NCBI GenBank assembly: GCA_002308135.1
Contig: DBVK01000011.1
Span: forward strand, 7,448 to 12,675
Source: Bacteroidales bacterium UBA1266
GTDB taxonomy: Bacteria; Bacteroidota; Bacteroidia; Bacteroidales; WCHB1-69
DNA: 5,228 nt
Direction: 5' to 3'
The notes under the pieces are model-generated. The model was not told the DNA's origin. It was given only the letters and a program-made list of their open reading frames with translations, and made no database searches. Both the position numbers and the translations under genes were made by a program. Positions 1 through 5,228 of the stretch are shown piece by piece; the first letter of the stretch is position 1, and every line of letters starts with the position of its first letter.

Positions 1-104
1 AAATTTTATTTTCTTTTTTTTGTTTTTTGAGCTGCTGAAAAACAGTACATTGAAAAAAAAAGACGTTTTTTTTTGATAAAAAAGATTTTTTTTGACTAAA
101 ATAG
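1..104. other. A/T-rich region upstream of the RiPP promoter, no gene
   Basis: This stretch is almost entirely A and T, with several homopolymer runs. They include a run of nine A (53-61) and a run of nine T (66-74) separated by GACG, and a further T run ending at 93. No open reading frame of interest is present. Phased A/T tracts of this kind often give curved DNA and can act as upstream promoter elements; that role is inferred. The A9-GACG-T9 unit could also fold as a weak all-A/U hairpin and might end transcription entering from the left, but a stem without G-C pairs is not convincing as a terminator. Confidence 0.5.
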
Positions 105-112
105 TATATTTG
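105..112 (+). promoter_or_regulatory. Candidate Bacteroidetes -7 promoter element
   Basis: TATATTTG fits the Bacteroidetes sigma-ABfr -7 consensus TAnnTTTG exactly. The matching -33 TTTG is not at the usual 19-21 base spacing: the nearest TTTG copies are at 91-94 (10-base gap) and 72-75 (29-base gap). Only the -7 half is therefore supported. Transcription would begin at about 117-120, at the start of the A/C-rich leader, giving an untranslated region of about 385 bases before the precursor gene. Confidence 0.45.
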
Positions 113-117
113 TATTA

Positions 118-150
118 ACAAAAACAAACAAAAAAAACAAACAAACAAAC
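118..150 (+). repeat. A/C-rich CAAA-type repeat at the start of the leader
   Basis: This tract of A runs separated by single C bases ends in four near-perfect CAAA/AAAC units (134-150). Thirteen bases of it (134-146, AAAACAAACAAAC) recur exactly at 466-478, just upstream of the precursor start. Such A/C-rich, unstructured sequence is typical just before Bacteroidetes start codons, so it may reflect initiation-region composition rather than a mobile-element boundary. Confidence 0.55.
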
Positions 151-175
151 CTCTTGCGCAACCTCTTTCGGGCAA

Positions 176-205
176 TGAAATGTAACCAATTCTATTTACA
201 TTTCA
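176..205 (+). other. Hairpin I in the leader
   Basis: TGAAATGTAA (176-185) pairs perfectly with TTACATTTCA (196-205), a 10-base-pair stem around a 10-base loop. As DNA it is also an inverted repeat that could bind a dimeric regulator, and it lies about 60 bases downstream of the predicted transcription start. No T tract follows, so it is not a standard terminator. Confidence 0.5.
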
Positions 206-284
206 GCCAAGCAACATTCAAACCTTACACCATGGAAGCAACACTACGCTTTTGGAACGGACATAACAAATTCACGCGAGCAGC

Positions 285-318
285 GTCCCTGCGATTGCGT
301 GCCGCCGTTCGTAGGGAC
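285..318 (+). other. Hairpin II in the leader
   Basis: GTCCCTGCGA (285-294) pairs with TCGTAGGGAC (309-318), a 10-base-pair stem with a single G-U pair and a 14-base loop (295-308) rich in G and C. This is the most stable element in the leader. The downstream sequence has no T run, so it is more likely a structural or regulatory element than a terminator. Its function is unknown. Confidence 0.5.
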
Positions 319-465
319 CCATTTGCTGCCATAGCACCATTATAATACGCATTGACAGACGGAAACACTAACCCTTAGGGCTCCACTACCCTTCTTGGAT
401 AACGGCAGCCAGGCTGTGTCATTACACACCGACAAATCGTACATGTCAGGGCACAGAAAGACGAC

Positions 466-480
466 AAAACAAACAAACAC
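466..480 (+). repeat. Second A/C-rich CAAA-type repeat before the precursor
   Basis: AAAACAAACAAAC at 466-478 is an exact 13-base copy of 134-146. It lies 25 bases before the ATG at 504 and continues into A-rich sequence up to the start. Unstructured A-rich sequence upstream of the start aids initiation in Bacteroidetes, which rarely use Shine-Dalgarno pairing; none is seen here. Confidence 0.5.
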
Positions 481-503
481 TCTAATCCTTAAATTCCAGA
501 AAA

Positions 504-761
504 ATGAAAAAAAATGAATTAAACAAAATCGGAAAACCGGAATTTGCCCCGAATTTCGGATTGAATGAAAAAGAATTGAACCAGATTGTAGGAGGATGCT
601 TCTTTTACTCCAGCACTGATTTCGCAGACATTTCCATGATGGCCGTACCGGAGAGCACTTCCTGCTCTTTCACTATGGACGCTTGCGAGGCTAATTGCAA
701 AAATTGCGTCAGCTCAAGCATTTCCATCACCGTCAACAAATGCCGGAGCAGAACCAACTAA
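504..761 (+). CDS. Double-glycine-leader, Cys-rich RiPP precursor peptide
   Basis: This encodes an 85-residue peptide, the presumed substrate of the radical SAM enzyme that follows. Residues 1-31 form a leader ending in LNEKELNQIVGG (20-31), which matches the classic LSxxELxxIxGG leader consensus except for Asn in place of Ser. Cleavage is expected after Gly31, normally by a C39 peptidase or peptidase-containing ABC exporter. The 54-residue core (32-85) begins with Cys32 and has cysteines at 32, 54, 61, 65, 68 and 80. Cys61/65/68 form a CxxxCxxC cluster. The core is rich in Ser and Thr and has no membrane segment. It resembles the GG-Bacteroidales precursors (TIGR04149-type) targeted by radical SAM enzymes; that family assignment is from memory and the core sequence is not one I recognise. 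Thioether (sactipeptide-like) or other radical cross-links at the cysteines are plausible but unproven. The start is the first ATG after an A-rich stretch. A strong hairpin follows the stop, suggesting the precursor is made in excess over the enzyme. Confidence 0.85.
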   Translation: MKKNELNKIGKPEFAPNFGLNEKELNQIVGGCFFYSSTDFADISMMAVPESTSCSFTMDACEANCKNCVSSSISITVNKCRSRTN

Positions 762-770
762 AGCATGCTT
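761..770. other. Perfect 10-base palindrome overlapping the precursor stop
   Basis: AAGCATGCTT is a perfect palindrome that shares its first base with the TAA stop of the precursor and directly abuts the hairpin at 771. It may be chance, a dimeric binding site, or part of the transcript structure at the precursor end. Confidence 0.3.
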
Positions 771-803
771 AAGGATGTGCCGTCCGGCACATCCTTTCTT
801 TCC
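771..803 (+). terminator. Strong intergenic hairpin, probable attenuator between precursor and maturase
   Basis: AAGGATGTGCCG (771-782) is perfectly complementary to CGGCACATCCTT (785-796). In practice this gives an 11-base-pair stem closed by a GTCC tetraloop. It is followed by the T-rich TCTTTCCTC (795 on), an imperfect but plausible intrinsic terminator tail. It sits 9 bases after the precursor stop and ends 24 bases before the maturase ATG. Partial termination here would yield abundant short precursor mRNA and less full-length operon mRNA, a common arrangement in RiPP loci. It may also protect the 3' end of the short transcript. Confidence 0.75.
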
Positions 804-820
804 TCAAAAACGTGACAAGC

Positions 821-2365
821 ATGATACGCACCGATAATCACTATCACATACATCCGGCCTATACCCTGTTGCCGGACAAGCATTGCGCCTTTATCACCAA
901 TAGCCGGGGATGGGGACGGTTTGAACCCAGCCCGGATATAGACGACAATTTCTCCCAACTGACCTCCCCCTTGTTCGCAACTATTTTTGCCTATTGGGAC
1001 GGAAAAAGGAACTACACGGAGACCCTGCAGGCCATCTGTTCGGACCTGCAACTCCAAGCAGATTCGCTGGAGGCATTCCTGAAACCCTGTTTTGAGAACG
1101 AGGAAAAAATAAAATTACGCTATCCGGAAGCAGGCGAGCAGTCGGAAACCCATAAGCACTGGATTCCGCGACACTTTATCGTCGCCGCACAGCAAGGCAG
1201 CGCACGTGACGACCTGCGTCCTCCACAAGATTTCATTGTGCCTGCCAGGCTTTGGGATTTCAGCAGAATGAGGACCCAATTCCCGCATTCGTTGAGCCTG
1301 ATGCTGACCAACCGCTGCGTTACAGATTGCATTTATTGCTATGCGGACAAACGGCCGCATCACATTACGCCGCTTCCCACGGCACGTTGGATTCAATTGA
1401 TTCAAGAAGCGGACGCCATGGCCTGCACCAGCGTGGACCTGGCCGGTGGAGAGGTGTTCCTGCATCCGGACATCGAACTTCTACTGAAGGAATTGCACCA
1501 AAGGGGGTTCCATCCCTATCTTTCCACAAAAATGCCGCTCAGTGAAGAGAAGATACGCAAGCTGAAAGATGCCGGCATGAATGAGCTGCAGCTTTCCATC
1601 GACAGCTGGGACAGCGCCCTGATGGAGAAAATGCTGCATGTGCCCTCATCCTATTTCACCCAGCTGCAACAAAGCCTTGAATCTTTGGAAAAGTTAGGAA
1701 TCAAAGTGAAAGTCAAATCCGTCATCACCAGTCTCAATGATTCCACTACAGCCATTGAAGCGCTGTTGTCCCACCTGACCCAGTTCCACAACATAGCCGG
1801 CATCAGCATTGCCCCTGCTGAGTACAGTCTGTACAAAGGGCATGAGCAATTTCACGCCTATCGGACCAATCAGCAGCAATGGGAGAAAACAAAGGGTCTC
1901 GTCGAATCGTATGTCTCATCCTATGATGGTTCTTGCGTCATCGATTGCCAAGAGATCAGTGATGGGAAAAAATATTTTTCCACCGTGGACGAGAAAATCC
2001 GGAATTTCACCCAACGCGCACGCTGCACCGGAAACATCAGCTCTCTTTTCATTCTTCCAGACGGCAAGGCAGGCATTTGCGAAGAGCTCTACTGGCACCC
2101 GGAATTTATTGTCGGGGATGTGGCAAAGCATAGCATACGGCAGGTGTGGGAATCCGAAAAGGCCCTCTCCCTTTACCTGCTTTCTCAGGAAAAGGTCCGA
2201 AGGAAAAGCGTTTGCAGCATCTGTCCTGATTTTGACCCTTGCCATCAGCAAAACGGGGTGTGCTGGAAAGAAATCATCGAAGCCTACGGAGAAGAGAACC
2301 ATGATTTTCCGGATCCGAGATGTCCATATGCACCACCTGTAACACATACGTTTTATATCACTTAA
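821..2365 (+). CDS. Radical SAM/SPASM peptide maturase
   Basis: This 514-residue cytoplasmic enzyme is predicted to bind the precursor leader and modify its core using S-adenosylmethionine. Residues about 10-95 look like a small winged-helix peptide-recognition domain (RRE, PqqD-like), including the pattern LFATIFAYWDGKRNYTETL. The radical SAM core begins near 155 with C166-x3-C170-x2-C173, which holds the catalytic [4Fe-4S] cluster, followed by an AGGE motif (208-211) that contacts SAM. The C-terminus is a full SPASM domain: C402-x12-G415-x4-C420, then C465-x2-C468-x5-C474-x6-C481 and C501, enough to bind two auxiliary clusters. An additional C372-x3-C376 pair lies between the core and SPASM. 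The overall architecture and length fit Bacteroidales GG-peptide maturases (TIGR04148-like, from memory). A GTG at 812 in frame would add three residues, but the ATG at 821 is preferred. The gene follows the attenuator hairpin and ends 11 bases before the next gene, so the two are co-transcribed. The exact chemistry (thioether, C-C or other cross-link) cannot be read from the sequence. Confidence 0.9.
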   Translation: MIRTDNHYHIHPAYTLLPDKHCAFITNSRGWGRFEPSPDIDDNFSQLTSPLFATIFAYWDGKRNYTETLQAICSDLQLQADSLEAFLKPCFENEEKIKLRYPEAGEQSETHKHWIPRHFIVAAQQGSARDDLRPPQDFIVPARLWDFSRMRTQFPHSLSLMLTNRCVTDCIYCYADKRPHHITPLPTARWIQLIQEADAMACTSVDLAGGEVFLHPDIELLLKELHQRGFHPYLSTKMPLSEEKIRKLKDAGMNELQLSIDSWDSALMEKMLHVPSSYFTQLQQSLESLEKLGIKVKVKSVITSLNDSTTAIEALLSHLTQFHNIAGISIAPAEYSLYKGHEQFHAYRTNQQQWEKTKGLVESYVSSYDGSCVIDCQEISDGKKYFSTVDEKIRNFTQRARCTGNISSLFILPDGKAGICEELYWHPEFIVGDVAKHSIRQVWESEKALSLYLLSQEKVRRKSVCSICPDFDPCHQQNGVCWKEIIEAYGEENHDFPDPRCPYAPPVTHTFYIT

Positions 2366-2376
2366 TCCCTCTCGTC

Positions 2377-4215
2377 ATGGATAAAACCGGTTTGTTGAAA
2401 CGAAGCGCCGCCTTGGCATGCGACCTGGCTGCCGCCTATCTGCTGGCTTGCGGCTTGCTGCACCTCTTTGCCCCGCCTTTCCATTGGAGTGTTATTACGT
2501 TCATATGGTTTAGCGCAGCATTGTATTTTCTACTGGGGCATGTTTTGTGGAAACGCAGCCTTTTCCAATATTTGTTCCGCATGGGTATCCAAGGGTCACA
2601 CTGGCGGCACTTGGGTGTAAAAGCGTTTTTCATATCCTTGATGCCCATTGTTTTTTCCTTGTTGCATCAAGCGTTGACCAAAATCGTATTCGCCGCTTTC
2701 CCTATAGGTTACGATCCGCTTTCCCAAGCTATCGCGCTGAACTGGCTGGGAGAGAATAACAGCAGCTTATGCTGTGGGGCGATTTGGCTGCTGTTGCTTG
2801 GAACAGCGGAAACATGCTGCTGGCTGTTTTCCCGAAAAAGCCTATGCGAACACCTGTGCAAGACCAGGGTGGTCGCTTCGGAATCACCGGTTTCCAAAGG
2901 GGCATACACCACCTGCCTGCTGCTTTTCCTGCTGCTACTGCTATACCTTCCTATACACCACCGCTCTTTGGAAAAGGCCCATGGGTTCCGCGCCCAAGAC
3001 GCCACCCCCGTTTTCCCACCGGTATCCTGCTTGGAGAAACAACGCTACGTACGCGCGTTCCGTGAGAAAAAGGAAGATGCGAAAAGCTGCCTGATGAGTA
3101 TGTTCCAAAAATACGACATCGTTTTCCTGCTTGAACGCGAGCATCCGGAATACACCCAATGGGATTTTTTCTCCCAATTCATCCTAAACGACACCTTTGC
3201 CGAAAAAGTAGGCAGTTTGTGCACCGAATACGGAAGCTGTTCGATGCAGCAAGAGGCGGATGCCTTTCTTGGCACGGTCTTCGACTCCGACACCTCCCGC
3301 CACAAGGCAGCGGCACGCATTATCAGGCAGAACAGCGTTTGGCCGTCATGGTACGGACGGAACATCTTTGATTTCTTCGTCCGCTTGCAGCAATACAACA
3401 GCACTAAAGACTCCACCCATCGTATCCAGTGGCATTTATGCGACATGCCGCTTCCTTGGGAGAAAGTTTACAGCCATCCTGAATCCTATTTGGAGAGCCA
3501 ACGCCATAGGGATTACCTCATGGGAATGAACATTGTCCGATCTTACCAAAAACAACAGGCCAATGACTCCCTAAGCGACAAAATGCTAGTCATCGTCAAC
3601 TCCGTTCATGGCATACGCGGCCTCCTGCCGGAACAACGGACCGCCATTGACTATGTGGACGCGTATTTCCCCAGAAGAGTTGGCGTGGTGTATCTTCCCG
3701 CCACCGCATTCGGCTACTTCCATATACTTACAAACATGCATGGAAGCCTTTGGTACGATGCGGCCAAAGAAGTGGGAGACTGCTTTGCTGTCCCCGTGAA
3801 GGGAACACCCTTGGAACAGGAGTACTATGCAGGCACCCAATCTCCGAAGCTGCGGAAAACGGCAAAACTCAGCGACAAATTCGACGCTTTCCTTTTCATA
3901 GGGCATCCCTACCGTTTTCTGATGGACGAAGACGGATACCCTTATCAGTTTGATGGGGATTTCCCCAAGGAATTCCTACTGCGCTCCCAACTTTTAGGTA
4001 TGGCACAAGAAGCCGAAGAAAGCCTGGAATCCTACCGGCAATGCAAGACTCCGGAACACGTTTCCGGCCATCCTTACCTGTTCTGTTTTGGATACAATCG
4101 GATTTATAACGGCTTATACCTTCTCTGCACTGCTGTACCGTTGTGTGTGCTGCTCCTGCTACCCCTTTGCCGTTCCATACGACGTAAGAAAAAGAAAACA
4201 GCTGTTTCCCTATAG
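2377..4215 (+). CDS. RDD-type membrane protein fused to a periplasmic EreA/ChaN/Tiki-like hydrolase domain
   Basis: This is a 612-residue membrane protein in the RiPP operon. Residues about 1-170 resemble an RDD domain: LLKRSAALACDLA (R9, D16), hydrophobic segments near 10-30, 37-57, 81-100 and 131-151, and an ending SLCEHLCKTRVV like the usual LHDxxxxTxVV. A fifth segment (178-194, Leu-rich) leads into a soluble region (195-578), and a sixth segment (579-598) ends in RRKKKK. Positive charges (58-80, 152-166, C-terminus) place the soluble domain outside, in the periplasm. That domain recalls the erythromycin esterase/ChaN/TraB-Tiki superfamily: LLEREH (E253, H256; compare GExxH), CTEYG (E284), an RDYLMGMNI segment (378-386), and VIVNSVHG (H411), where the usual first His is Asn408. 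The family call is by motif only. Six cysteines cluster at 132-161, including two CC pairs in and at the edge of segment four. Its role may be processing, export help or self-protection; none is shown. An in-frame ATG at 2320 overlaps the maturase and is less likely. Confidence 0.8.
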   Translation: MDKTGLLKRSAALACDLAAAYLLACGLLHLFAPPFHWSVITFIWFSAALYFLLGHVLWKRSLFQYLFRMGIQGSHWRHLGVKAFFISLMPIVFSLLHQALTKIVFAAFPIGYDPLSQAIALNWLGENNSSLCCGAIWLLLLGTAETCCWLFSRKSLCEHLCKTRVVASESPVSKGAYTTCLLLFLLLLLYLPIHHRSLEKAHGFRAQDATPVFPPVSCLEKQRYVRAFREKKEDAKSCLMSMFQKYDIVFLLEREHPEYTQWDFFSQFILNDTFAEKVGSLCTEYGSCSMQQEADAFLGTVFDSDTSRHKAAARIIRQNSVWPSWYGRNIFDFFVRLQQYNSTKDSTHRIQWHLCDMPLPWEKVYSHPESYLESQRHRDYLMGMNIVRSYQKQQANDSLSDKMLVIVNSVHGIRGLLPEQRTAIDYVDAYFPRRVGVVYLPATAFGYFHILTNMHGSLWYDAAKEVGDCFAVPVKGTPLEQEYYAGTQSPKLRKTAKLSDKFDAFLFIGHPYRFLMDEDGYPYQFDGDFPKEFLLRSQLLGMAQEAEESLESYRQCKTPEHVSGHPYLFCFGYNRIYNGLYLLCTAVPLCVLLLLPLCRSIRRKKKKTAVSL

Positions 4216-4282
4216 GTTCAACCCGGAAGGATCCCACGAATCCTCCCTCAACTACAACCTGCATCCCTACATACTTACACTC

Positions 4283-4305
4283 ATCACATCCGAAGGGCAT
4301 GTGAT
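4283..4305. terminator. Possible bidirectional terminator hairpin between convergent genes
   Basis: ATCACAT (4283-4289) pairs with ATGTGAT (4299-4305), a 7-base-pair stem with a 9-base loop. It lies directly after the stop of the - strand protease gene and 67 bases after the stop of the + strand membrane protein. The stem is A/T-rich and no clear T run follows on either strand, so it is weak. Its position is the best argument for it. Confidence 0.35.
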
Positions 4306-4800
4306 TCAGCCTTCCGGGTCTGGAACCTCTTCATCCGAGCTTGTGTCGGGGAAACAAATGCACGCACTGGAAAAATCCAGGCTTGCACGATAGGCACGAA
4401 GCACATCACAACCCAACAAGCCATTTATGGGCGGCTGACCTATCCAATGCAACATCTTGTTCACATTGTTCATGCGGACAGTCACCACCATGTAGTCGCG
4501 CAATTCCAAATCCCCGACAAACAACGAGGGCAAGGTACAGAGGGCATGGGACAAACGTCTCCCCCCTATACCCATTACCGTGTCTGTTATGGATTCTGTC
4601 TCGGATGCCTGTTTTTTTCTGCGGGAAAGCGACGAAGGAGCCAACTGTTTGAGGGTGGTTTTGTCCATACAAGTGTGCGAAGCGCCCGTATCCACCACCA
4701 GTCGGATGGGGTGGCCGTTCAGGCTGCCTTCCACCACAGGCATCACGTTTGCTGCATTTTCCAGCGTCACCAAGCGGAAAGGGACGTTTATGCAAGCCAT
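4306..4800 (-). CDS. Retropepsin-like aspartyl protease family protein, single domain
   Basis: This encodes 164 residues forming one half-size aspartic protease domain, of the type that acts as a dimer. The catalytic motif is VVDTGAS (35-41, Asp37), preceded by a beta strand (NGHPIRLVV). A glycine-rich GIGG (77-80) could be the flap region. The second structural motif is INGLLGCDVL (126-133 region), followed by a closing strand, SLDFSSACICF (140-150). There is no signal peptide or membrane segment, so it is probably cytoplasmic. The start chosen is the ATG one base after the TGA of the upstream radical SAM gene, which implies translational coupling; a longer start at 4848 would overlap that gene and add unrelated residues. 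The C-terminus is acidic (DTSSDEEVPDPEG). The substrate is unknown. It is convergent with the RiPP operon, so a role in leader removal is possible but not supported by position. Confidence 0.85.
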   Translation of the reverse strand: MACINVPFRLVTLENAANVMPVVEGSLNGHPIRLVVDTGASHTCMDKTTLKQLAPSSLSRRKKQASETESITDTVMGIGGRRLSHALCTLPSLFVGDLELRDYMVVTVRMNNVNKMLHWIGQPPINGLLGCDVLRAYRASLDFSSACICFPDTSSDEEVPDPEG

Positions 4801-4801
4801 C

Positions 4802-5228
4802 TCAATACACTTTTGGGGTAATGCCCATGATACGCAAGCGGTCCGCAATGGGGTTCAACACCTCCGCCCCCACCTTCACCAGTTGGCGGGCGGGTGTCTC
4901 TCTGTCAATCGGATAAAGCATGACCGTGTGGGGGCTAATCCTGCGGATACGCTCTAACCAGGCGGAGACTTCCGCTTCCGTAGTGTTGTCAATCACCGTG
5001 CCGTCGTCCAAGGTTCCGCGCAAGAACATGGTCTGAATGGTCAGTTTGCCTTGAAAGGCTTCCAGTTGACGGGTGAGGGTCTCTATGTCCAAATCCACAA
5101 ACGGCTGGTTCATCCGCACAAACGTTTCCTGAGTGCCGGCATCCAGCTTAAGCAATGGATTCTCTATCTTTTGCAGAGCTGCCACCACATCCGGGCGGTG
5201 CAGTTGCGTGGCATTGGAGAGGCAGGGG
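4802..5228 (-). CDS. COG0731-like radical SAM protein, C-terminal part (5' end outside window)
   Basis: The reading frame is open from the window edge to TGA at 4804-4802, giving 141 visible C-terminal residues. It begins PCLSNATQLHRPDVV, then LLKLDAGTQETFVRMNQP, IQTMFLRGT, and YPIDRETPARQLVKV. This series (SNxT, KLDAGxxxxF, IQTMFL, xIDRxTP) matches, from memory, the second half of radical SAM proteins in the COG0731 Fe-S oxidoreductase group, relatives of the wyosine-forming enzymes. The CxxxCxxC cluster motif would lie outside the window. The GTG at 5188 is an internal codon, not the start, because similarity continues upstream. The gene is coupled by a one-base gap to the aspartyl protease gene. 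The family's function is generally unassigned; there is no sign that it acts on the RiPP precursor. Confidence 0.8.
   Translation of the reverse strand, partial: PCLSNATQLHRPDVVAALQKIENPLLKLDAGTQETFVRMNQPFVDLDIETLTRQLEAFQGKLTIQTMFLRGTLDDGTVIDNTTEAEVSAWLERIRRISPHTVMLYPIDRETPARQLVKVGAEVLNPIADRLRIMGITPKVY

Larger units (their letters stand above)
151..503 (+). other. Long untranslated leader of the RiPP operon, candidate cis-regulatory RNA
   Basis: About 350 bases separate the candidate promoter from the precursor start and hold no convincing gene. The only open frame (154-345) needs a TTG start and has no recognisable composition or motif. The base composition changes from very A/T-rich to balanced, and two solid hairpins occur (176-205 and 285-318). 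A weaker one, CAGC-CAG-GCTG, lies at 406-416. I do not recognise a known riboswitch class. A structured leader controlling the operon is an inference; a small RNA or a decayed gene are alternatives. Confidence 0.4.

Noticed and set aside
154..345. 63-codon open frame in the leader
   Set aside because: It requires a TTG start, overlaps both leader hairpins, has no recognisable motif or plausible RiPP leader, and its composition looks random.
322..354. Second promoter with TTTG at 322-325 and TATAAT at 341-346
   Set aside because: The TTTG has no TAnnTTTG partner at the right distance (only TACGCATT at 346-353), and TATAAT is not the Bacteroidetes consensus.
812..820. GTG start for the maturase
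   Set aside because: An in-frame ATG follows at 821 and the three additional residues add nothing recognisable; GTG starts are less common. It cannot be fully excluded.
758..1057. Minus-strand open frame of 99 codons over the precursor end and maturase start
   Set aside because: It is antisense to the clearly coding maturase frame and runs through the attenuator hairpin; it has no family features.
1809..2342. 177-codon + strand frame inside the maturase
   Set aside because: It is a shadow of the SPASM-containing frame, whose cysteine spacing leaves no doubt about the true frame.
2320..2376. Upstream ATG for the membrane protein
   Set aside because: It overlaps the last 46 bases of the maturase, and its 19 additional residues are not part of the RDD-like start; the ATG at 2377 directly precedes the KTGLLKRSAALACD segment.
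4221..4319. 10-base inverted repeat ACCCGGAAGG / CCTTCCGGGT
   Set aside because: The arms are 79 bases apart and the right arm lies inside the protease gene, so a stable hairpin or functional site is not supported; it is probably chance.
4306..4848. Longer 180-residue form of the aspartyl protease
   Set aside because: The additional 16 residues overlap the radical SAM gene and look like an out-of-frame translation of its end; the ATG at 4800 gives the coupled start.
1..5228. CRISPR array, tRNA, rRNA or insertion sequence
   Set aside because: No regularly spaced repeats, cloverleaf, ribosomal sequence, transposase or terminal inverted repeats were seen.

Overview
The window looks like a piece of a Bacteroidales chromosome (Bacteroides, Parabacteroides or Prevotella type). 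The reasons are a possible TAnnTTTG -7 promoter element, A-rich sequence rather than Shine-Dalgarno sites before the starts, moderate GC genes next to a very A/T-rich promoter region, and a precursor peptide resembling the double-glycine (GG) precursors that Bacteroidetes pair with radical SAM maturases. The genus cannot be fixed from the sequence alone.

Left part (1-503): an A/T-rich promoter region with long A and T runs is followed by a roughly 385-base leader with no convincing gene. The leader is bounded by A/C-rich CAAA repeats and contains two good hairpins (176-205 and 285-318).

Middle (504-4215), all on the + strand, is a compact RiPP (ribosomally made, post-translationally modified peptide) locus. 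It holds (1) an 85-residue precursor with a textbook LNEKELNQIVGG leader and a 54-residue, six-cysteine core; (2) a very stable hairpin followed by a T-rich stretch, which should lower transcription into the next gene; (3) a 514-residue radical SAM/SPASM peptide maturase with a probable N-terminal peptide-binding (RRE/PqqD-like) domain; and (4) a 612-residue membrane protein. The last appears to join an RDD-type membrane domain to a large, probably periplasmic domain resembling the erythromycin esterase/ChaN/TraB-Tiki hydrolase superfamily. The working model is that the peptide is made in excess, the maturase installs cross-links in the Cys-rich core, and the membrane protein acts on the product or protects against it. 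The role of the membrane protein is inference. No transporter or C39 peptidase is visible.

Right part (4306-5228), on the - strand and convergent with the RiPP locus, holds a single-domain retropepsin-like aspartyl protease. It starts one base after the stop of an upstream COG0731-like radical SAM gene, which runs off the window edge. These two look like an ordinary translationally coupled pair and are not obviously part of the RiPP system.
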